Source: Lentibacter sp. XHP0401 (GTDB lineage Bacteria; Pseudomonadota; Alphaproteobacteria; Rhodobacterales; Rhodobacteraceae). From it: a DNA stretch of 64,000 bases. The first letter of the stretch is position 1; each line of letters starts with the position of its first letter. A model generated the notes under the pieces. The model was not told where the DNA came from. It made no database searches and worked only from the letters and a program-made list of their open reading frames with translations. Where the stretch lies: contig NZ_JAOWLC010000003.1 of assembly GCF_025751535.1 (NCBI RefSeq), positions 243,914-307,913 of the forward strand, written 5' to 3'. This document shows, one piece after another, positions 8,599 to 16,861 of this stretch. The translations under genes and the position numbers were made by a program.

Positions 8599-10056
8599 AT
8601 GCTTTGGTCACTGATAAAGATTTTCCTGTTCTTCGCCCTTATTGCAGCGGCCAGTTTTGGCGCGCTTGAGCTGCTTTCGATGGATGGCGGAATGCGGATT
8701 GCCATTGCCGGACAGGAGTATAGTCTGACGCCCCTTCAGGTCGTTATCGCGCTTGTGATGCTGGTTATCGCGGTTTGGATCTTTTTGAAACTTATGGGTT
8801 TTCTACTTGCGACGTTCCGTTTTCTGAACGGCGACGAAACGGCGATCTCGCGGTATTTTGACCGCAACAGGGAGCGCAAGGGGTTTCAGGCTTTGGCCGA
8901 TGGAATGCTGGCTCTGGCCTCGGGCGAGGGGCGGCTTGCTCTGGCCAAGGCTGCGCGGGCTGACAAGTATCTGGACCGCCCCGACCTGACCAATTTGCTC
9001 ACAGCTCAAGCTGCCGAAATGGCGGGTGACAAGGGCAAGGCGGAAGAGGCTTACAAGCGGCTTTTGACGGAGGATCGCACGCGTTTTGTGGGAGTGCGGG
9101 GCATTATGAAACAGCGTCTTGCAGCGGGCGAAACTGACAAGGCACTGGCGCTTGCAAAGACGGCTTTTGCGCTCAAGCCGGCCCATGAGGAAACACAGGA
9201 TACGCTCCTGAAACTTCAGGCGCAGGAAGCCGACTGGAAGGGTGCGCGCGAGACGCTGAAAGCCAAGTTGAAGCACGGATCTTTGCCCCGCGATGTGCAC
9301 AAGCGGCGTGACGCTGTGCTGGCACTTTCCGAGGCGAAAGACGTGCTTGCAGAGGATGGCGGAATTTCGGCACAGGAGCGGGCGATCGAGGCAAACAAGC
9401 TGTCTCCTGATCTTATTCCAGCGGCTGTTATGGCGGCGAGAAGTTACATTGCGCAAGGTAAGCCGAAGTACGCGGCACGCGTTATTTCAAAGGCTTGGAC
9501 AGCACGTCCGCACCCTGACCTTGCGGGGGCTTTTGCCGAGATTGTGCCTGATGAAACGCCTGAAAAACGTATCAAACGCTTCAAGGCTTTGACGAAATAC
9601 AACCCCGACAACCCCGAGACAAAACTACTGCTTGCAGAGCTTAATATTGCCGCCGAAAACTTCCCCGAAGCAAGGCGTGCTTTGGGCGACTTGGTCGAGA
9701 CGCAAGGGGATGCGCGGGCACTGACGATTATGGCGGCTGTGGAGCGTGGCGAAGGGGCCAGTGATACGGTTGTGAAAGGCTGGCTGGCGCGGGCTTTGAG
9801 CGCGCCGCGCGGGCCACAGTGGGTATGTGAAAACTGCCAGCATATTCACGGCGAATGGACCCCGACGTGTGACAACTGCAACGCACTTGATACGCTTGCC
9901 TGGAAGCGCCCGCCGCAGGGCGAGGTGCAGGCACTTTCGAGTGCTGCGATGTTGCCTTTGATTGTGGGGGCTGTGGAGGACCACAGCGACGCGATTGACG
10001 ATGCGGATGTTGTGGATGCCGAGCTTGCGGACGAAGGCAGCGAACGGTCGGGTTAA
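8599..10056 (+). CDS. hemY: HemY-like haem biosynthesis TPR protein
   Basis: A 485-residue protein of the proteobacterial HemY family (HemY_N plus TPR repeats), unrelated to the Bacillus oxidase of the same name. Two N-terminal membrane helices (about residues 3-25 and 40-63) are followed by helical TPR-like repeats and a C-terminal zinc ribbon, WVCENCQHIHGEWTPTCDNC, near 410-430. In E. coli hemY belongs to the hemCDXY operon; its precise role is unresolved. The start is ATG at 8599, ten bases after the Mic60-like stop. Confidence 0.92.
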   Translation: MLWSLIKIFLFFALIAAASFGALELLSMDGGMRIAIAGQEYSLTPLQVVIALVMLVIAVWIFLKLMGFLLATFRFLNGDETAISRYFDRNRERKGFQALADGMLALASGEGRLALAKAARADKYLDRPDLTNLLTAQAAEMAGDKGKAEEAYKRLLTEDRTRFVGVRGIMKQRLAAGETDKALALAKTAFALKPAHEETQDTLLKLQAQEADWKGARETLKAKLKHGSLPRDVHKRRDAVLALSEAKDVLAEDGGISAQERAIEANKLSPDLIPAAVMAARSYIAQGKPKYAARVISKAWTARPHPDLAGAFAEIVPDETPEKRIKRFKALTKYNPDNPETKLLLAELNIAAENFPEARRALGDLVETQGDARALTIMAAVERGEGASDTVVKGWLARALSAPRGPQWVCENCQHIHGEWTPTCDNCNALDTLAWKRPPQGEVQALSSAAMLPLIVGAVEDHSDAIDDADVVDAELADEGSERSG

Positions 10057-10065
10057 CGCCCGATT

Positions 10066-10122
10066 TTGGGGGGGTGATATGCGTGCACAACCCGTGCACC
10101 ATGCGTGCACCGCCTGAATCGG
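10066..10122. repeat. Triple GTGCAC element, copy 1
   Basis: Three GTGCAC palindromes begin at 10083, 10094 and 10105, exactly 11 bp apart, inside a ~55-bp block running from a G-run with TGATATGC to GCCTGAATCGGG. A near-identical block occurs at 56883-56938. It starts ten bases after the hemY stop. The role is unknown. The 11-bp spacing would place the words on about the same face of the helix. Confidence 0.75.
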
Positions 10123-10177
10123 GGATTGAGCGCGATTAACGATTTCGCAGTGCCGTTAGGAAAGCGTTAGGATTGGT

Positions 10178-10194
10178 GCGCTCGATGCGAGCGC
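10178..10194. other. Perfect hairpin upstream of smpB
   Basis: GCGCTCG and CGAGCGC form a perfect 7-bp stem around ATG, 38 bases before the smpB start. No T-run follows, so it is not an obvious terminator; an operator or leader structure is possible. The whole gap 10123-10231 holds nothing else recognisable. Confidence 0.4.
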
Positions 10195-10231
10195 TCTCGA
10201 CTTTTGCAGCAGGGATGATTATCTGCCCGTC

Positions 10232-10714
10232 ATGGCACAAGGTAACACAAAATCAGATCCGAATTATAAGGTGATCGCCGAGAACCGGCGCGCGCGTTAT
10301 GACTATGCGATTGAAGATGATCTCGAATGCGGGATTATTCTTGAGGGCTCTGAAGTGAAGTCGCTCCGCGACGGCGGCTCGAACATTGCCGAAAGTTATG
10401 CAGCTGTAGAAGACGGCGAACTCTGGCTCGTGAACAGCTATATCGCGCCTTACAAGCAGGCGCGACAATTCAAGCATGAGGAGCGCCGCCGCCGCAAGCT
10501 TTTGGTGAGCCGCAAGGAGCTGAGCAACCTTTGGAACGCAACCAGCCGCAAGGGTATGACCCTTGTGCCTCTGGTGATGTATTTCAACCATCGCGGGATG
10601 GTGAAGCTCAAGATCGGGATCGCCAAGGGCAAGAAGAACCACGACAAGCGCGCATCGGATGCCAAGCGTGACTGGGGCCGCCAGAAACAGCGGCTCCTGC
10701 GCCACGGAGACTGA
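10232..10714 (+). CDS. smpB: SsrA-binding protein SmpB
   Basis: Partner of tmRNA in trans-translation, which rescues stalled ribosomes. The 160 residues are the normal length. Typical blocks are [15 protein letters not shown] near the start, [22 protein letters not shown], the KLLVSRKEL segment, and the basic C-terminal tail KGKKNHDKR...DWGRQKQR that enters the decoding centre. The tmRNA gene itself was not seen in the window. Confidence 0.97.
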   Translation: MAQGNTKSDPNYKVIAENRRARYDYAIEDDLECGIILEGSEVKSLRDGGSNIAESYAAVEDGELWLVNSYIAPYKQARQFKHEERRRRKLLVSRKELSNLWNATSRKGMTLVPLVMYFNHRGMVKLKIGIAKGKKNHDKRASDAKRDWGRQKQRLLRHGD

Positions 10715-10846
10715 AGCCGCTCTTAAGGGGAATTACGCCTCTTTATTTCCCGTTTCGCTATTTTCCGGATGTGCGATAGTTTGTCGCGACTAGGGCGGGG
10801 GTGCTTGCTCTGGCAAAAAGTAATTTTCCCAGGGAAGGGGTATCTT

Positions 10847-11137
10847 ATGGAACTTATTATTGGTCTGATTTCAGGCGCGGTTGGCGGCAATGTTGCCGGT
10901 GGCCTTTTGAAAAACCTCAACCAAGGCACGCTGATCAACTCGATCTCGGGTATCGTAGGCGGCGGCCTCGGCGGCACGATCCTTGGCATGTTGGGAGCGC
11001 CTGATGTGGCCGGCGCTGCCGGTGCGGTTGGTGGCCTCGATATCGGCTCGATCATCGGGCAGATTGCCGGCGGCGGCGTTGGCGGTGGTGTTGTGTTGGC
11101 GCTTGTCGGCGTTGTTCGCAACATGATGAACAAGTAA
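10847..11137 (+). CDS. Glycine-rich hydrophobic membrane protein
   Basis: A 96-residue protein starting MELIIGLISGAVGGN, made almost entirely of Gly, Ala, Ile, Leu and Val with repeated GG and GGG steps (GIVGGGLGGTILG, GQIAGGGVGGGVV). It probably forms two or three tightly packed membrane helices. Similar small proteins are common in roseobacters, but I know no function. The ATG at 10847 is preferred, with AAGGGG before it; the open frame extends upstream to 10769 but that part has a different composition. A strong terminator follows. Confidence 0.75.
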   Translation: MELIIGLISGAVGGNVAGGLLKNLNQGTLINSISGIVGGGLGGTILGMLGAPDVAGAAGAVGGLDIGSIIGQIAGGGVGGGVVLALVGVVRNMMNK

Positions 11138-11162
11138 GTTTTCAGACAATGTCTGAACGGCC

Positions 11163-11197
11163 AAGGCCGGACGCGGGAAACTGCGCCCGGCCTTTTT
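11163..11197 (+). terminator. Terminator after the glycine-rich protein
   Basis: AAGGCCGG (11163-11170) pairs with CCGGCCTT (11187-11194) and is followed by TTTTT. It isolates the riboswitch-sugE unit downstream. Confidence 0.85.
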
Positions 11198-11258
11198 ACG
11201 CTGGATTGGTTTTACTCAGGTATTGATCAGCATTGGCCGCGATATTAGGTTTGGCCCA

Positions 11259-11302
11259 TCGCGGGACGACCTGCGACTTGGATTTTTTCCGGGACGACCC
11301 GG
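11259..11302 (+). promoter_or_regulatory. Guanidine-II (mini-ykkC) riboswitch upstream of sugE
   Basis: Two hairpins each carry an ACGA loop. P1 is TCGCGGG-ACGA-CCTGCGA (11259-11276), seven pairs with one G-U. P2 is CCGGG-ACGA-CCCGG (11289-11302), five pairs. A 12-base linker joins them. Two short stems with ACGR loops are the defining features of the mini-ykkC/guanidine-II class. The GGAGG ribosome binding site at 11312-11316 follows ten bases later. Guanidine binding would be expected to raise translation of the exporter. Confidence 0.9.
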
Positions 11303-11324
11303 CCCAAAATTGGAGGGCTGTGTC

Positions 11325-11648
11325 ATGGCCTGGATTTTACTTGTTTTTGCAGGCTTGCTCGAAATTGTATGGGCGTTCTTCATGAAGAAGTCTGCTGGCT
11401 TCACGCTTTTGGTTCCGAGCACGATCACCATTGTTACAATGATAGCGAGCTTTGCGCTGCTTTCGCTTGCCATGCGCGCACTTCCGCTGGGCACGGCCTA
11501 TACTGTCTGGACGGGCATTGGTGCAGTTGGTGCGTTTACTGTTGGTATTGTCGTGCTGGGAGAGGCCGTAACGCCGTTGAGGTTGTTCGCGGCGTTGCTC
11601 ATTGTTGCGGGTATCGTACTTATGAAAGTTTCGAGCCCGTCCGCTTAG
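11325..11648 (+). CDS. sugE: Small multidrug resistance-family guanidinium exporter SugE (Gdx)
   Basis: A 107-residue four-helix inner-membrane antiporter. It starts [17 protein letters not shown] with the essential Glu of the first helix in the SugE context, and has [21 protein letters not shown], characteristic of the SugE/Gdx branch rather than EmrE. Gdx proteins exchange guanidinium for protons. The upstream guanidine-II riboswitch independently supports this substrate. The start is ATG at 11325, with TGGAGGG before it; the open frame upstream is riboswitch sequence. Confidence 0.95.
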   Translation: MAWILLVFAGLLEIVWAFFMKKSAGFTLLVPSTITIVTMIASFALLSLAMRALPLGTAYTVWTGIGAVGAFTVGIVVLGEAVTPLRLFAALLIVAGIVLMKVSSPSA

Positions 11649-11716
11649 TGCGGAAGCGAAGAGAACCCAGCCTTGCTCCTTACGCGCCTGCGCGGTAGAG
11701 ATTTGTTAAATGCAAG

Positions 11717-12586
11717 ATGGGGGCGATGATGGCGCAAGATGATCCGAAAACGCTGGTGAGCACAGAATGGCTTGCCGCGCATTTGAAGAACCCTGACTTG
11801 AGGGTGCTGGATGCGACATGGGTTTTGCCCCATGTCGAGCTTGACCCTGTGGCGGGATATAACGAAGCGCACATTCCCGGCGCGCGGTTTTTTGATATTG
11901 ACGAGATTTCCGATCATCGCTCCGAGCTTCCCCACATGGTTCCGCCTGTTGAAAAGTTTATGAGCCGTATGCGCGCCATGGGTGTGGGCGATGGGCATCA
12001 GGTTGTTGTCTATGACCAAGTCGGCGTGAACTCGGCGCCGCGCGTTTGGTGGCTGTTCAAGCTGATGGGGCAAGAGAACGTGGCTGTGCTGGATGGTGGT
12101 TTGCCCAAGTGGCTGGCCGAGGGTCGCAAGACCGAGGATATGCCACCCATCGTGCGCGACCGTCACATGACAGTGCGGGTGCAGAACCATCTTGTGAAAG
12201 ATGTGACGCAGGTTTCGGCGGCGGCGAAGCTTGGCGATTACGAGATTGTCGATGCACGCTCGCGCGGGCGCTTTGCGGGCACAGAGCCAGAGCCGCGGCC
12301 CGGGTTGCGGGGCGGGCATATCCCGAACTCGAAGAATGTGCCGTTTGGTGAACTGTTCAATGAAAACAACACGTTGAAAGCGCCTGAAGATTTGCGCGCC
12401 GTGTTTGAGGCGGCGGGAGTCGATTTGGGCAAGCCTGTGATCACGTCTTGCGGATCGGGGATTACGGCGGCGGTTTTGTCGCTTGCTTTGGAGCGGATCG
12501 GCAAGACCGACCACGCGGTATATGACGGCTCATGGGCCGAATGGGGCGCGTTTGGAACGCTGCCTGTAGAAACTGGAGAAGCCTGA
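11717..12586 (+). CDS. sseA: 3-mercaptopyruvate sulfurtransferase
   Basis: Two-domain rhodanese that moves sulfur from 3-mercaptopyruvate to thiols or cyanide. The N-terminal non-catalytic domain holds RVLDATW, GARFFDID and VVVYDQ; the C-terminal domain has the catalytic loop CGSGITAA, the form expected for mercaptopyruvate rather than thiosulfate enzymes. Closely spaced ATGs at 11717, 11726 and 11729 make the exact start uncertain. The stop overlaps the next start (TGATG), so the enzyme is coupled to the aminotransferase, which could make mercaptopyruvate from cysteine (inference). Confidence 0.93.
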   Translation: MGAMMAQDDPKTLVSTEWLAAHLKNPDLRVLDATWVLPHVELDPVAGYNEAHIPGARFFDIDEISDHRSELPHMVPPVEKFMSRMRAMGVGDGHQVVVYDQVGVNSAPRVWWLFKLMGQENVAVLDGGLPKWLAEGRKTEDMPPIVRDRHMTVRVQNHLVKDVTQVSAAAKLGDYEIVDARSRGRFAGTEPEPRPGLRGGHIPNSKNVPFGELFNENNTLKAPEDLRAVFEAAGVDLGKPVITSCGSGITAAVLSLALERIGKTDHAVYDGSWAEWGAFGTLPVETGEA

Positions 12587-13770
12587 TGTTTTCTAACCTG
12601 AAGAACCAGCCTGTCGACAAGATCATGCAAGTGATGACCAAGTTCAAGGCCGACCCGCGGCCCAACAAGATTGACCTTGGTGTGGGTGTTTACAAAAACG
12701 CCGAGGGCGTGACACCGGTGATGCGGGCGATCAAGCAGGCCGAGCACCAGCTTTGGGAGACGCAGGACACCAAGGCATATGTTGGCCTTGTGGGTGACCC
12801 TGCTTACAGTGACGCGATGGTCAAGCTGGTGCTTGGTGACGCAGTGCCCCGCGAGAATATCGGTGCGGCAGCAACACCCGGTGGCACGGGCGCTGTGCGC
12901 CAGGCGTTTGAGATGATCAGGATGGCGACGCCGGAGGCGCGGGTCTTTGTGAGCAATCCGACATGGCCGAACCACATCAGCATTTTGCAGTATGTCGGGC
13001 TTGAGTGTGTGCAATACCGCTACTTTGATGCCGAAACGCGGAGCGTTGATTTTGACGGGATGATGGCTGACCTTGACGGGCTGAAGGCCGGCGATGTTGT
13101 GCTGCTGCACGGCTGTTGCCACAACCCGACGGGTGCGAACCTGACGCTCCCGCAGTTTCAGCAGGTGATTGAGGTGATGAATGCCAAGGGAGCGATCCCG
13201 TTGGTGGATATTGCTTACCAAGGCTTCGGGGACGGTTTGGAAGAAGATGCGGCGGCGACGCGGCTTGTGGCCTCTAGCGTGCCCGAGTGTCTGATTGCGG
13301 CGAGCTGTTCGAAGAATTTTGGTATCTACCGCGAGCGCACGGGGCTTTTGATGTGTGTCAGCCAAGACGCCGCCAAGACGCCGCTGACGCAGGAGAATCT
13401 CGCGTTTCTCAACCGTCAGAACTATAGCTTCCCGCCCGATCACGGCGCGCGGCTGGTGACGATGATTTTGAACGATGACACGCTGAAAGCCGAATGGATG
13501 AGCGAGTTGGAAGAGGTGCGCCTTGGTATGCTTGGCTTGCGTGAGCAGTTGGCAGGCGAGTTGGCACGGCTGACGAACTCGGACCGCTTTAACTTTCTGC
13601 GCGAACATCGTGGGATGTTTTCGCTATTGGGCACGGGCCCTGATACTGTTGAGGCGCTGCGTGCGAACAACGGGATATATATGATCCCTGACAGCCGTAT
13701 GAACATTGCCGGTTTGAACAAAGAGACTGTGCCGTTGCTTGCCAAGGCGATTGTTGAAGCGGGTATTTAG
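12586..13770 (+). CDS. Aspartate/aromatic amino acid aminotransferase (class I)
   Basis: A 394-residue PLP aminotransferase of the AspC/TyrB branch. Visible are IDLGVGVYKNAEG near the start, TPGGTGAVRQAFEM, the HGCCHNPTG loop, VDIAYQGFG with the pyridine-N Asp, and the Schiff-base Lys in SCSKNFGIYRERTG. The C-terminal substrate Arg lies near MIPDSRMNIAG. The start is ATG at 12586 inside the sseA stop. Specificity (Asp, Tyr, Phe or Cys) cannot be decided from sequence alone. Confidence 0.93.
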   Translation: MFSNLKNQPVDKIMQVMTKFKADPRPNKIDLGVGVYKNAEGVTPVMRAIKQAEHQLWETQDTKAYVGLVGDPAYSDAMVKLVLGDAVPRENIGAAATPGGTGAVRQAFEMIRMATPEARVFVSNPTWPNHISILQYVGLECVQYRYFDAETRSVDFDGMMADLDGLKAGDVVLLHGCCHNPTGANLTLPQFQQVIEVMNAKGAIPLVDIAYQGFGDGLEEDAAATRLVASSVPECLIAASCSKNFGIYRERTGLLMCVSQDAAKTPLTQENLAFLNRQNYSFPPDHGARLVTMILNDDTLKAEWMSELEEVRLGMLGLREQLAGELARLTNSDRFNFLREHRGMFSLLGTGPDTVEALRANNGIYMIPDSRMNIAGLNKETVPLLAKAIVEAGI

Positions 13771-13772
13771 GC

Positions 13773-13852
13773 TCGAATTTCCGCTTTGCGAAAATCCGAC
13801 CGGCTGGGGGCTCTGCCCCCAGACCCCCGGGATATTTATGGCAATAAGAAAG
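13773..13852. repeat. Convergent-junction two-hairpin repeat, copy 1
   Basis: The left module is CGAATTTCCGCTTTGCGAAAATCCG, an imperfect inverted repeat; the right module is CTGGGGGCTCTGCCCCCAG, a perfect hairpin, followed by ACCCCCGGGATATTT and an A-rich GCAATAAGAAAG. It fills the gap between the convergent aminotransferase and cysQ genes and probably works as a shared terminator. Confidence 0.85.
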
Positions 13853-13859
13853 AGCCGGA

Positions 13860-14693
13860 TCAGGCGAGGGCGTCGAGAAGTCTGCCGTGCATTTCTGGAT
13901 TGGCGGTGAGCACGCCTTGAGAGGCGGGGTCGGGTTTGTTGAAGATGAGGGGCGCGCCGTGACGGTCTGTGATGCGCGCACCAGCTTCGGACAGTAGAAG
14001 CGCGCCTGCGGCGATGTCCCATTCCCAAGAGCGCCGCAGGGTGATCATGGCGTCAAAGCGGCCTTCGGCGACGAGCGCGAGGCGATAGGCCAGTGAGGGG
14101 CGGTGCGCGCGTTTGAGCGTTGGCGCTCCGTCTTTCCAGTGTTTGGCCTCGAACACCGGCTTTGTGGCGAGGACTTCGAGGGTATCATAATCGGCATTCG
14201 AGGACATGCGCAGGGGCACGCCATTGAGCGTTGCGCCTTGACCACGGGCGGCAGCGTAGAGCTTCTGGCGCAGGGGAAGATAGACCACGGCAGCAACAGG
14301 CACGCCCTCTTCGACGATTGCGAAGCTGTGCGCCCAAGTTGTCGAGCCTTCGATGAAACTGCGGGTTCCGTCTATCGGATCAATTACGAAGGCGCGGTGT
14401 TTGCCGAGGCGCTGGCCTGTGTCTTCGCTTTCCTCGGAAAGCCAGCCATAATCGGGGCGGGCAATTTGCAGCGTATCCTCCAGGTATGCGTTTACAGCAA
14501 GGTCTGCCTCGGTGACGGGGCCTGCGTTATCATCCTTGTCCCACTTTTTGAGGCGGTCCATGGCGAAACCTGTGGCGATTTCGCCTGAAGTTTGCGCGGC
14601 TTTGATGAGCAAATCGAGATCAGGATCCTGCAAGGGTGAGACCTTCAACAAGCAGCGACGGCACAACGCGGGAGAGATGTGTGCGCGCGTCAT
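13860..14693 (-). CDS. Inositol monophosphatase-family enzyme, CysQ-like 3'(2'),5'-bisphosphate nucleotidase
   Basis: A Mg-dependent phosphatase of the FIG superfamily. Metal-binding motifs are visible: SEESED, the signature DPIDGTRSFIEG, and WEWDIAAGALLLSEAGA. CysQ-type enzymes recycle PAP to AMP during sulfate assimilation; an inositol-phosphatase role cannot be excluded. The ATG at 14693 overlaps the PmbA stop by 74 bases. A TTG at 14633, which gives the family-like start QDPDLDLLIKAA, is an attractive alternative. It is the last gene of the minus-strand group and ends at the repeat. Confidence 0.87.
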   Translation of the reverse strand: MTRAHISPALCRRCLLKVSPLQDPDLDLLIKAAQTSGEIATGFAMDRLKKWDKDDNAGPVTEADLAVNAYLEDTLQIARPDYGWLSEESEDTGQRLGKHRAFVIDPIDGTRSFIEGSTTWAHSFAIVEEGVPVAAVVYLPLRQKLYAAARGQGATLNGVPLRMSSNADYDTLEVLATKPVFEAKHWKDGAPTLKRAHRPSLAYRLALVAEGRFDAMITLRRSWEWDIAAGALLLSEAGARITDRHGAPLIFNKPDPASQGVLTANPEMHGRLLDALA

Positions 14694-15966
14694 TTGCGGG
14701 AATGATGGTGCGCAGCATATCGCGTAGGTTGCCAGCGATGGTGACTTCGTTGACGGCGTGAACCACCTCGCCGTTTTCGACCCAGAAGCCTGATGCGCCG
14801 CGGGAATAGTCGCCTGTGTTGGGGTTTATTGTCGAGCCGATGAGCGAGGTGACGAGGAAGCCTGTGCCCATGTTGCGCAGAAGCTCGGCGCGGGTTTGCG
14901 CGCCTTGCGTGAGTGCTACATTCCATACGCTGGGCGAGGGCGCGCTGCCTGTGCCCCGTGCGGCATTGGCTGTGGAGGTGAGGCCGAGTTTGCGGGCATT
15001 GGCGAGATCGAGCGTCCAGCCTTCGAGCACGCCATCGCGGATGATGTGGCGGGGGGCGGTGGGCAGGCCCTCGGCATCAAAGGGGCGCGAAGCAGAGGTG
15101 CGGGGGCGGTGCGGGTCTTCCACGATCGAGAGGTGCGGAGGCAAAACCTGCTCGCCCAGTGCATCGCGAAGCCATGAGGAGCCGCGCGCGACCATGGCGC
15201 CGTTGACGGCGGCGAGGAGGTGCCCCAGCAATGTGCTTGAGACGCGCTCGTCAAATATTACAGGGTAGCTGCCTGTTTTGGGCTTTCGGGGGTTGAGCCG
15301 CTCGACTGCGCGGGACGCCGCCAGCGCGCCGATTTCTTCGGGGCTGCGCAGATCGGCCTGAAAGATGCGACCGTCACCGTCATAGTCGCGCTCCATGTGA
15401 AGACCTGTGCCTGCGATGGCCACGCAGGACAGCGAGCGCGATGAGCGCTGGTAGCCGCCTGAAAAGCCTGTGCTTGTGACGAGATGCACGGATGTTTGCG
15501 AATAGCTGGCGCTGGCGGACTGCACCTGACTGATACGCGTGTTGGCGAGGGCGGCAGCCTCGGCGCGACGGGCATCGTCTTGCAGGACCTCGGGGCTTGG
15601 CTCGGGGGTATCATCGTAAAGCTCAAGCGCTTTGATATCCCAGGATGTTGCCAGTTGGTCTGGCGAAGCGAGGCCGATGTAAGGATCTTCCGGCGCTTCT
15701 CGGGCCATGGCGACAGCGCGCCCGGCGACTTGCAGCAGGGCTTCCGGCCGGGTGTCGGAGGACGAAACCATCGCTTGCCGTTGGCCGACCATGACGCGCA
15801 GGCCAAGATCGGTTCCTTCGGCGCGTTCGGCTTGTTCAAGCTTGCCTTCGCGCATATCGAGAGAGACTGAGCGACCCTCAAGGGTGATGACATCGGCGCT
15901 ATCTGCGCCTGCTTCGAGGGCAGCTTGCAGAGCGGATTGAGCGAGAGTTTCGAGCGTGTTTTTCAT
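14620..15966 (-). CDS. pmbA: PmbA/TldE family protein (TldD-PmbA protease partner)
   Basis: A 448-residue member of the TldD/PmbA family. It has the N-terminal EAGADSADV block, SVSLDMREGKLEQAE, GLRVMVGQRQA and the C-terminal NMGTGFLVTSLIGS...GDYSRGASGFWVENGE core. There is no HExxxH motif, as expected for the TldE half of the pair, where the TldD partner carries the metalloprotease site. The start MKNTLE at 15966 is preferred over an ATG at 15984. A tldD partner is not in the window. Confidence 0.92.
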   Translation of the reverse strand: MKNTLETLAQSALQAALEAGADSADVITLEGRSVSLDMREGKLEQAERAEGTDLGLRVMVGQRQAMVSSSDTRPEALLQVAGRAVAMAREAPEDPYIGLASPDQLATSWDIKALELYDDTPEPSPEVLQDDARRAEAAALANTRISQVQSASASYSQTSVHLVTSTGFSGGYQRSSRSLSCVAIAGTGLHMERDYDGDGRIFQADLRSPEEIGALAASRAVERLNPRKPKTGSYPVIFDERVSSTLLGHLLAAVNGAMVARGSSWLRDALGEQVLPPHLSIVEDPHRPRTSASRPFDAEGLPTAPRHIIRDGVLEGWTLDLANARKLGLTSTANAARGTGSAPSPSVWNVALTQGAQTRAELLRNMGTGFLVTSLIGSTINPNTGDYSRGASGFWVENGEVVHAVNEVTIAGNLRDMLRTIIPANDARTHLSRVVPSLLVEGLTLAGS

Positions 15967-16016
15967 GCGCCTCTTGTGGGCCATATACGGGGCGCATTCA
16001 AGTCACGACTGCAAGA

Positions 16017-16724
16017 TCAGCCTGCGAGGGCGCCGAGCCACAACGCGTCGATGTTGTCGATCTTCTCCGGTGAGAAGGAGATGCCGCTCTCCCAATAGCG
16101 GCCTGAGGGAACATAGTATCCGAGGCGTTCTTCTGCTGTTTTTGCGGCCGCGAAGCGTTTTGCGTTGGGCGCGCGAACGGGCTTAGCGAAGCTATCGGAA
16201 GTAACTGTGGGAAAGAGCAGGCGGCTTTGGGGCGCATCAAAGCGCATACAGGCGCAATTCCGAGTTGCGGCATGTAGTAAGAGGCGGGCGGATTTGGCCT
16301 CGAGATTGCGAAGGGAAATGTCGTTGCGCAAAGGGTCGGCTGTGCCCGTGCCATAAAAATGGGTCGGGCCGCTTTGAGGATAGATCATATCGCAGCCCGC
16401 GAAGATGATAGCCCTTGGTTTGAGCGTAGCGAGCGCCCAGTAACCGGCTGTGAAGGCCATAGTTCCGCCAGCGTATAGCACGCCGCCGAAGTGGTTGTTG
16501 GCGGGGACGTAGGCGGAGGACATAACGCGCATTTGGTCTGGTTCAAGCGTTTTGGGTGCGCGCTCGTGAGGAAAGTCATCGGGTGCGATGTGATGTGTCC
16601 AGTCAGGGCGGATTTGCCAGGCATTGTTTATGGCTATGATGGCCGAGAAGCGTGAGCGCGGCCAGGCTGCGCAAGCTGTCACTGAAGGGGCGCTCCCCAT
16701 GATTAGGACAGGTTTTTCAGTCAT
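16017..16724 (-). CDS. Conserved protein of unknown function
   Basis: A 235-residue protein that I do not recognise with certainty. It begins with a Rossmann-like strand and loop, VLIMGSAPSVTAC, then AIIAINNAW and DWTHHIAPDDFP, and later ALATLKPRAIIFAGCDMIYP. This pattern loosely resembles the DUF115/MptE-like and GT42 folds, where a GxGPS loop starts the domain and a D-x-x-F region contacts a nucleotide-sugar; that is inference only. There is no signal peptide or membrane segment. It is 50 bases upstream of pmbA on the same strand and may be the first gene of that unit. Confidence 0.7.
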   Translation of the reverse strand: MTEKPVLIMGSAPSVTACAAWPRSRFSAIIAINNAWQIRPDWTHHIAPDDFPHERAPKTLEPDQMRVMSSAYVPANNHFGGVLYAGGTMAFTAGYWALATLKPRAIIFAGCDMIYPQSGPTHFYGTGTADPLRNDISLRNLEAKSARLLLHAATRNCACMRFDAPQSRLLFPTVTSDSFAKPVRAPNAKRFAAAKTAEERLGYYVPSGRYWESGISFSPEKIDNIDALWLGALAG

Positions 16725-16812
16725 CCGGCGGCTTCCTGTGTTTGTGAAGGAGTCCCTTCAGATTCTTTTGAAGCATACGGGGTCTGCTTGAACAGGGATC
16801 AAATTTGGAAAC

Positions 16813-16838
16813 AAAAAGGGCGCAGCCTGCGCCGCGCC
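16813..16838 (-). terminator. Terminator of the DUF2125 gene
   Basis: Read on the minus strand, GGCGCAG pairs with CTGCGCC and is followed by CTTTTTG. It starts 24 bases after the stop at 16862. Confidence 0.8.
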
Positions 16839-16861
16839 CCAAGAGAGTGTTTTGCTGAAAC

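Noticed and set aside
9728..10102. A minus-strand protein beginning in the GTGCAC element (start MVHGLCTH), with a similar start at 56917
   Set aside because: The similarity is limited to the ~15 codons inside the repeated DNA; the rest is antisense to hemY or the aminotransferase.
12238..13608. A 456-codon open frame antisense to the aminotransferase
   Set aside because: Fully antisense to a well-supported enzyme, with shadow-type composition and no recognisable motif.
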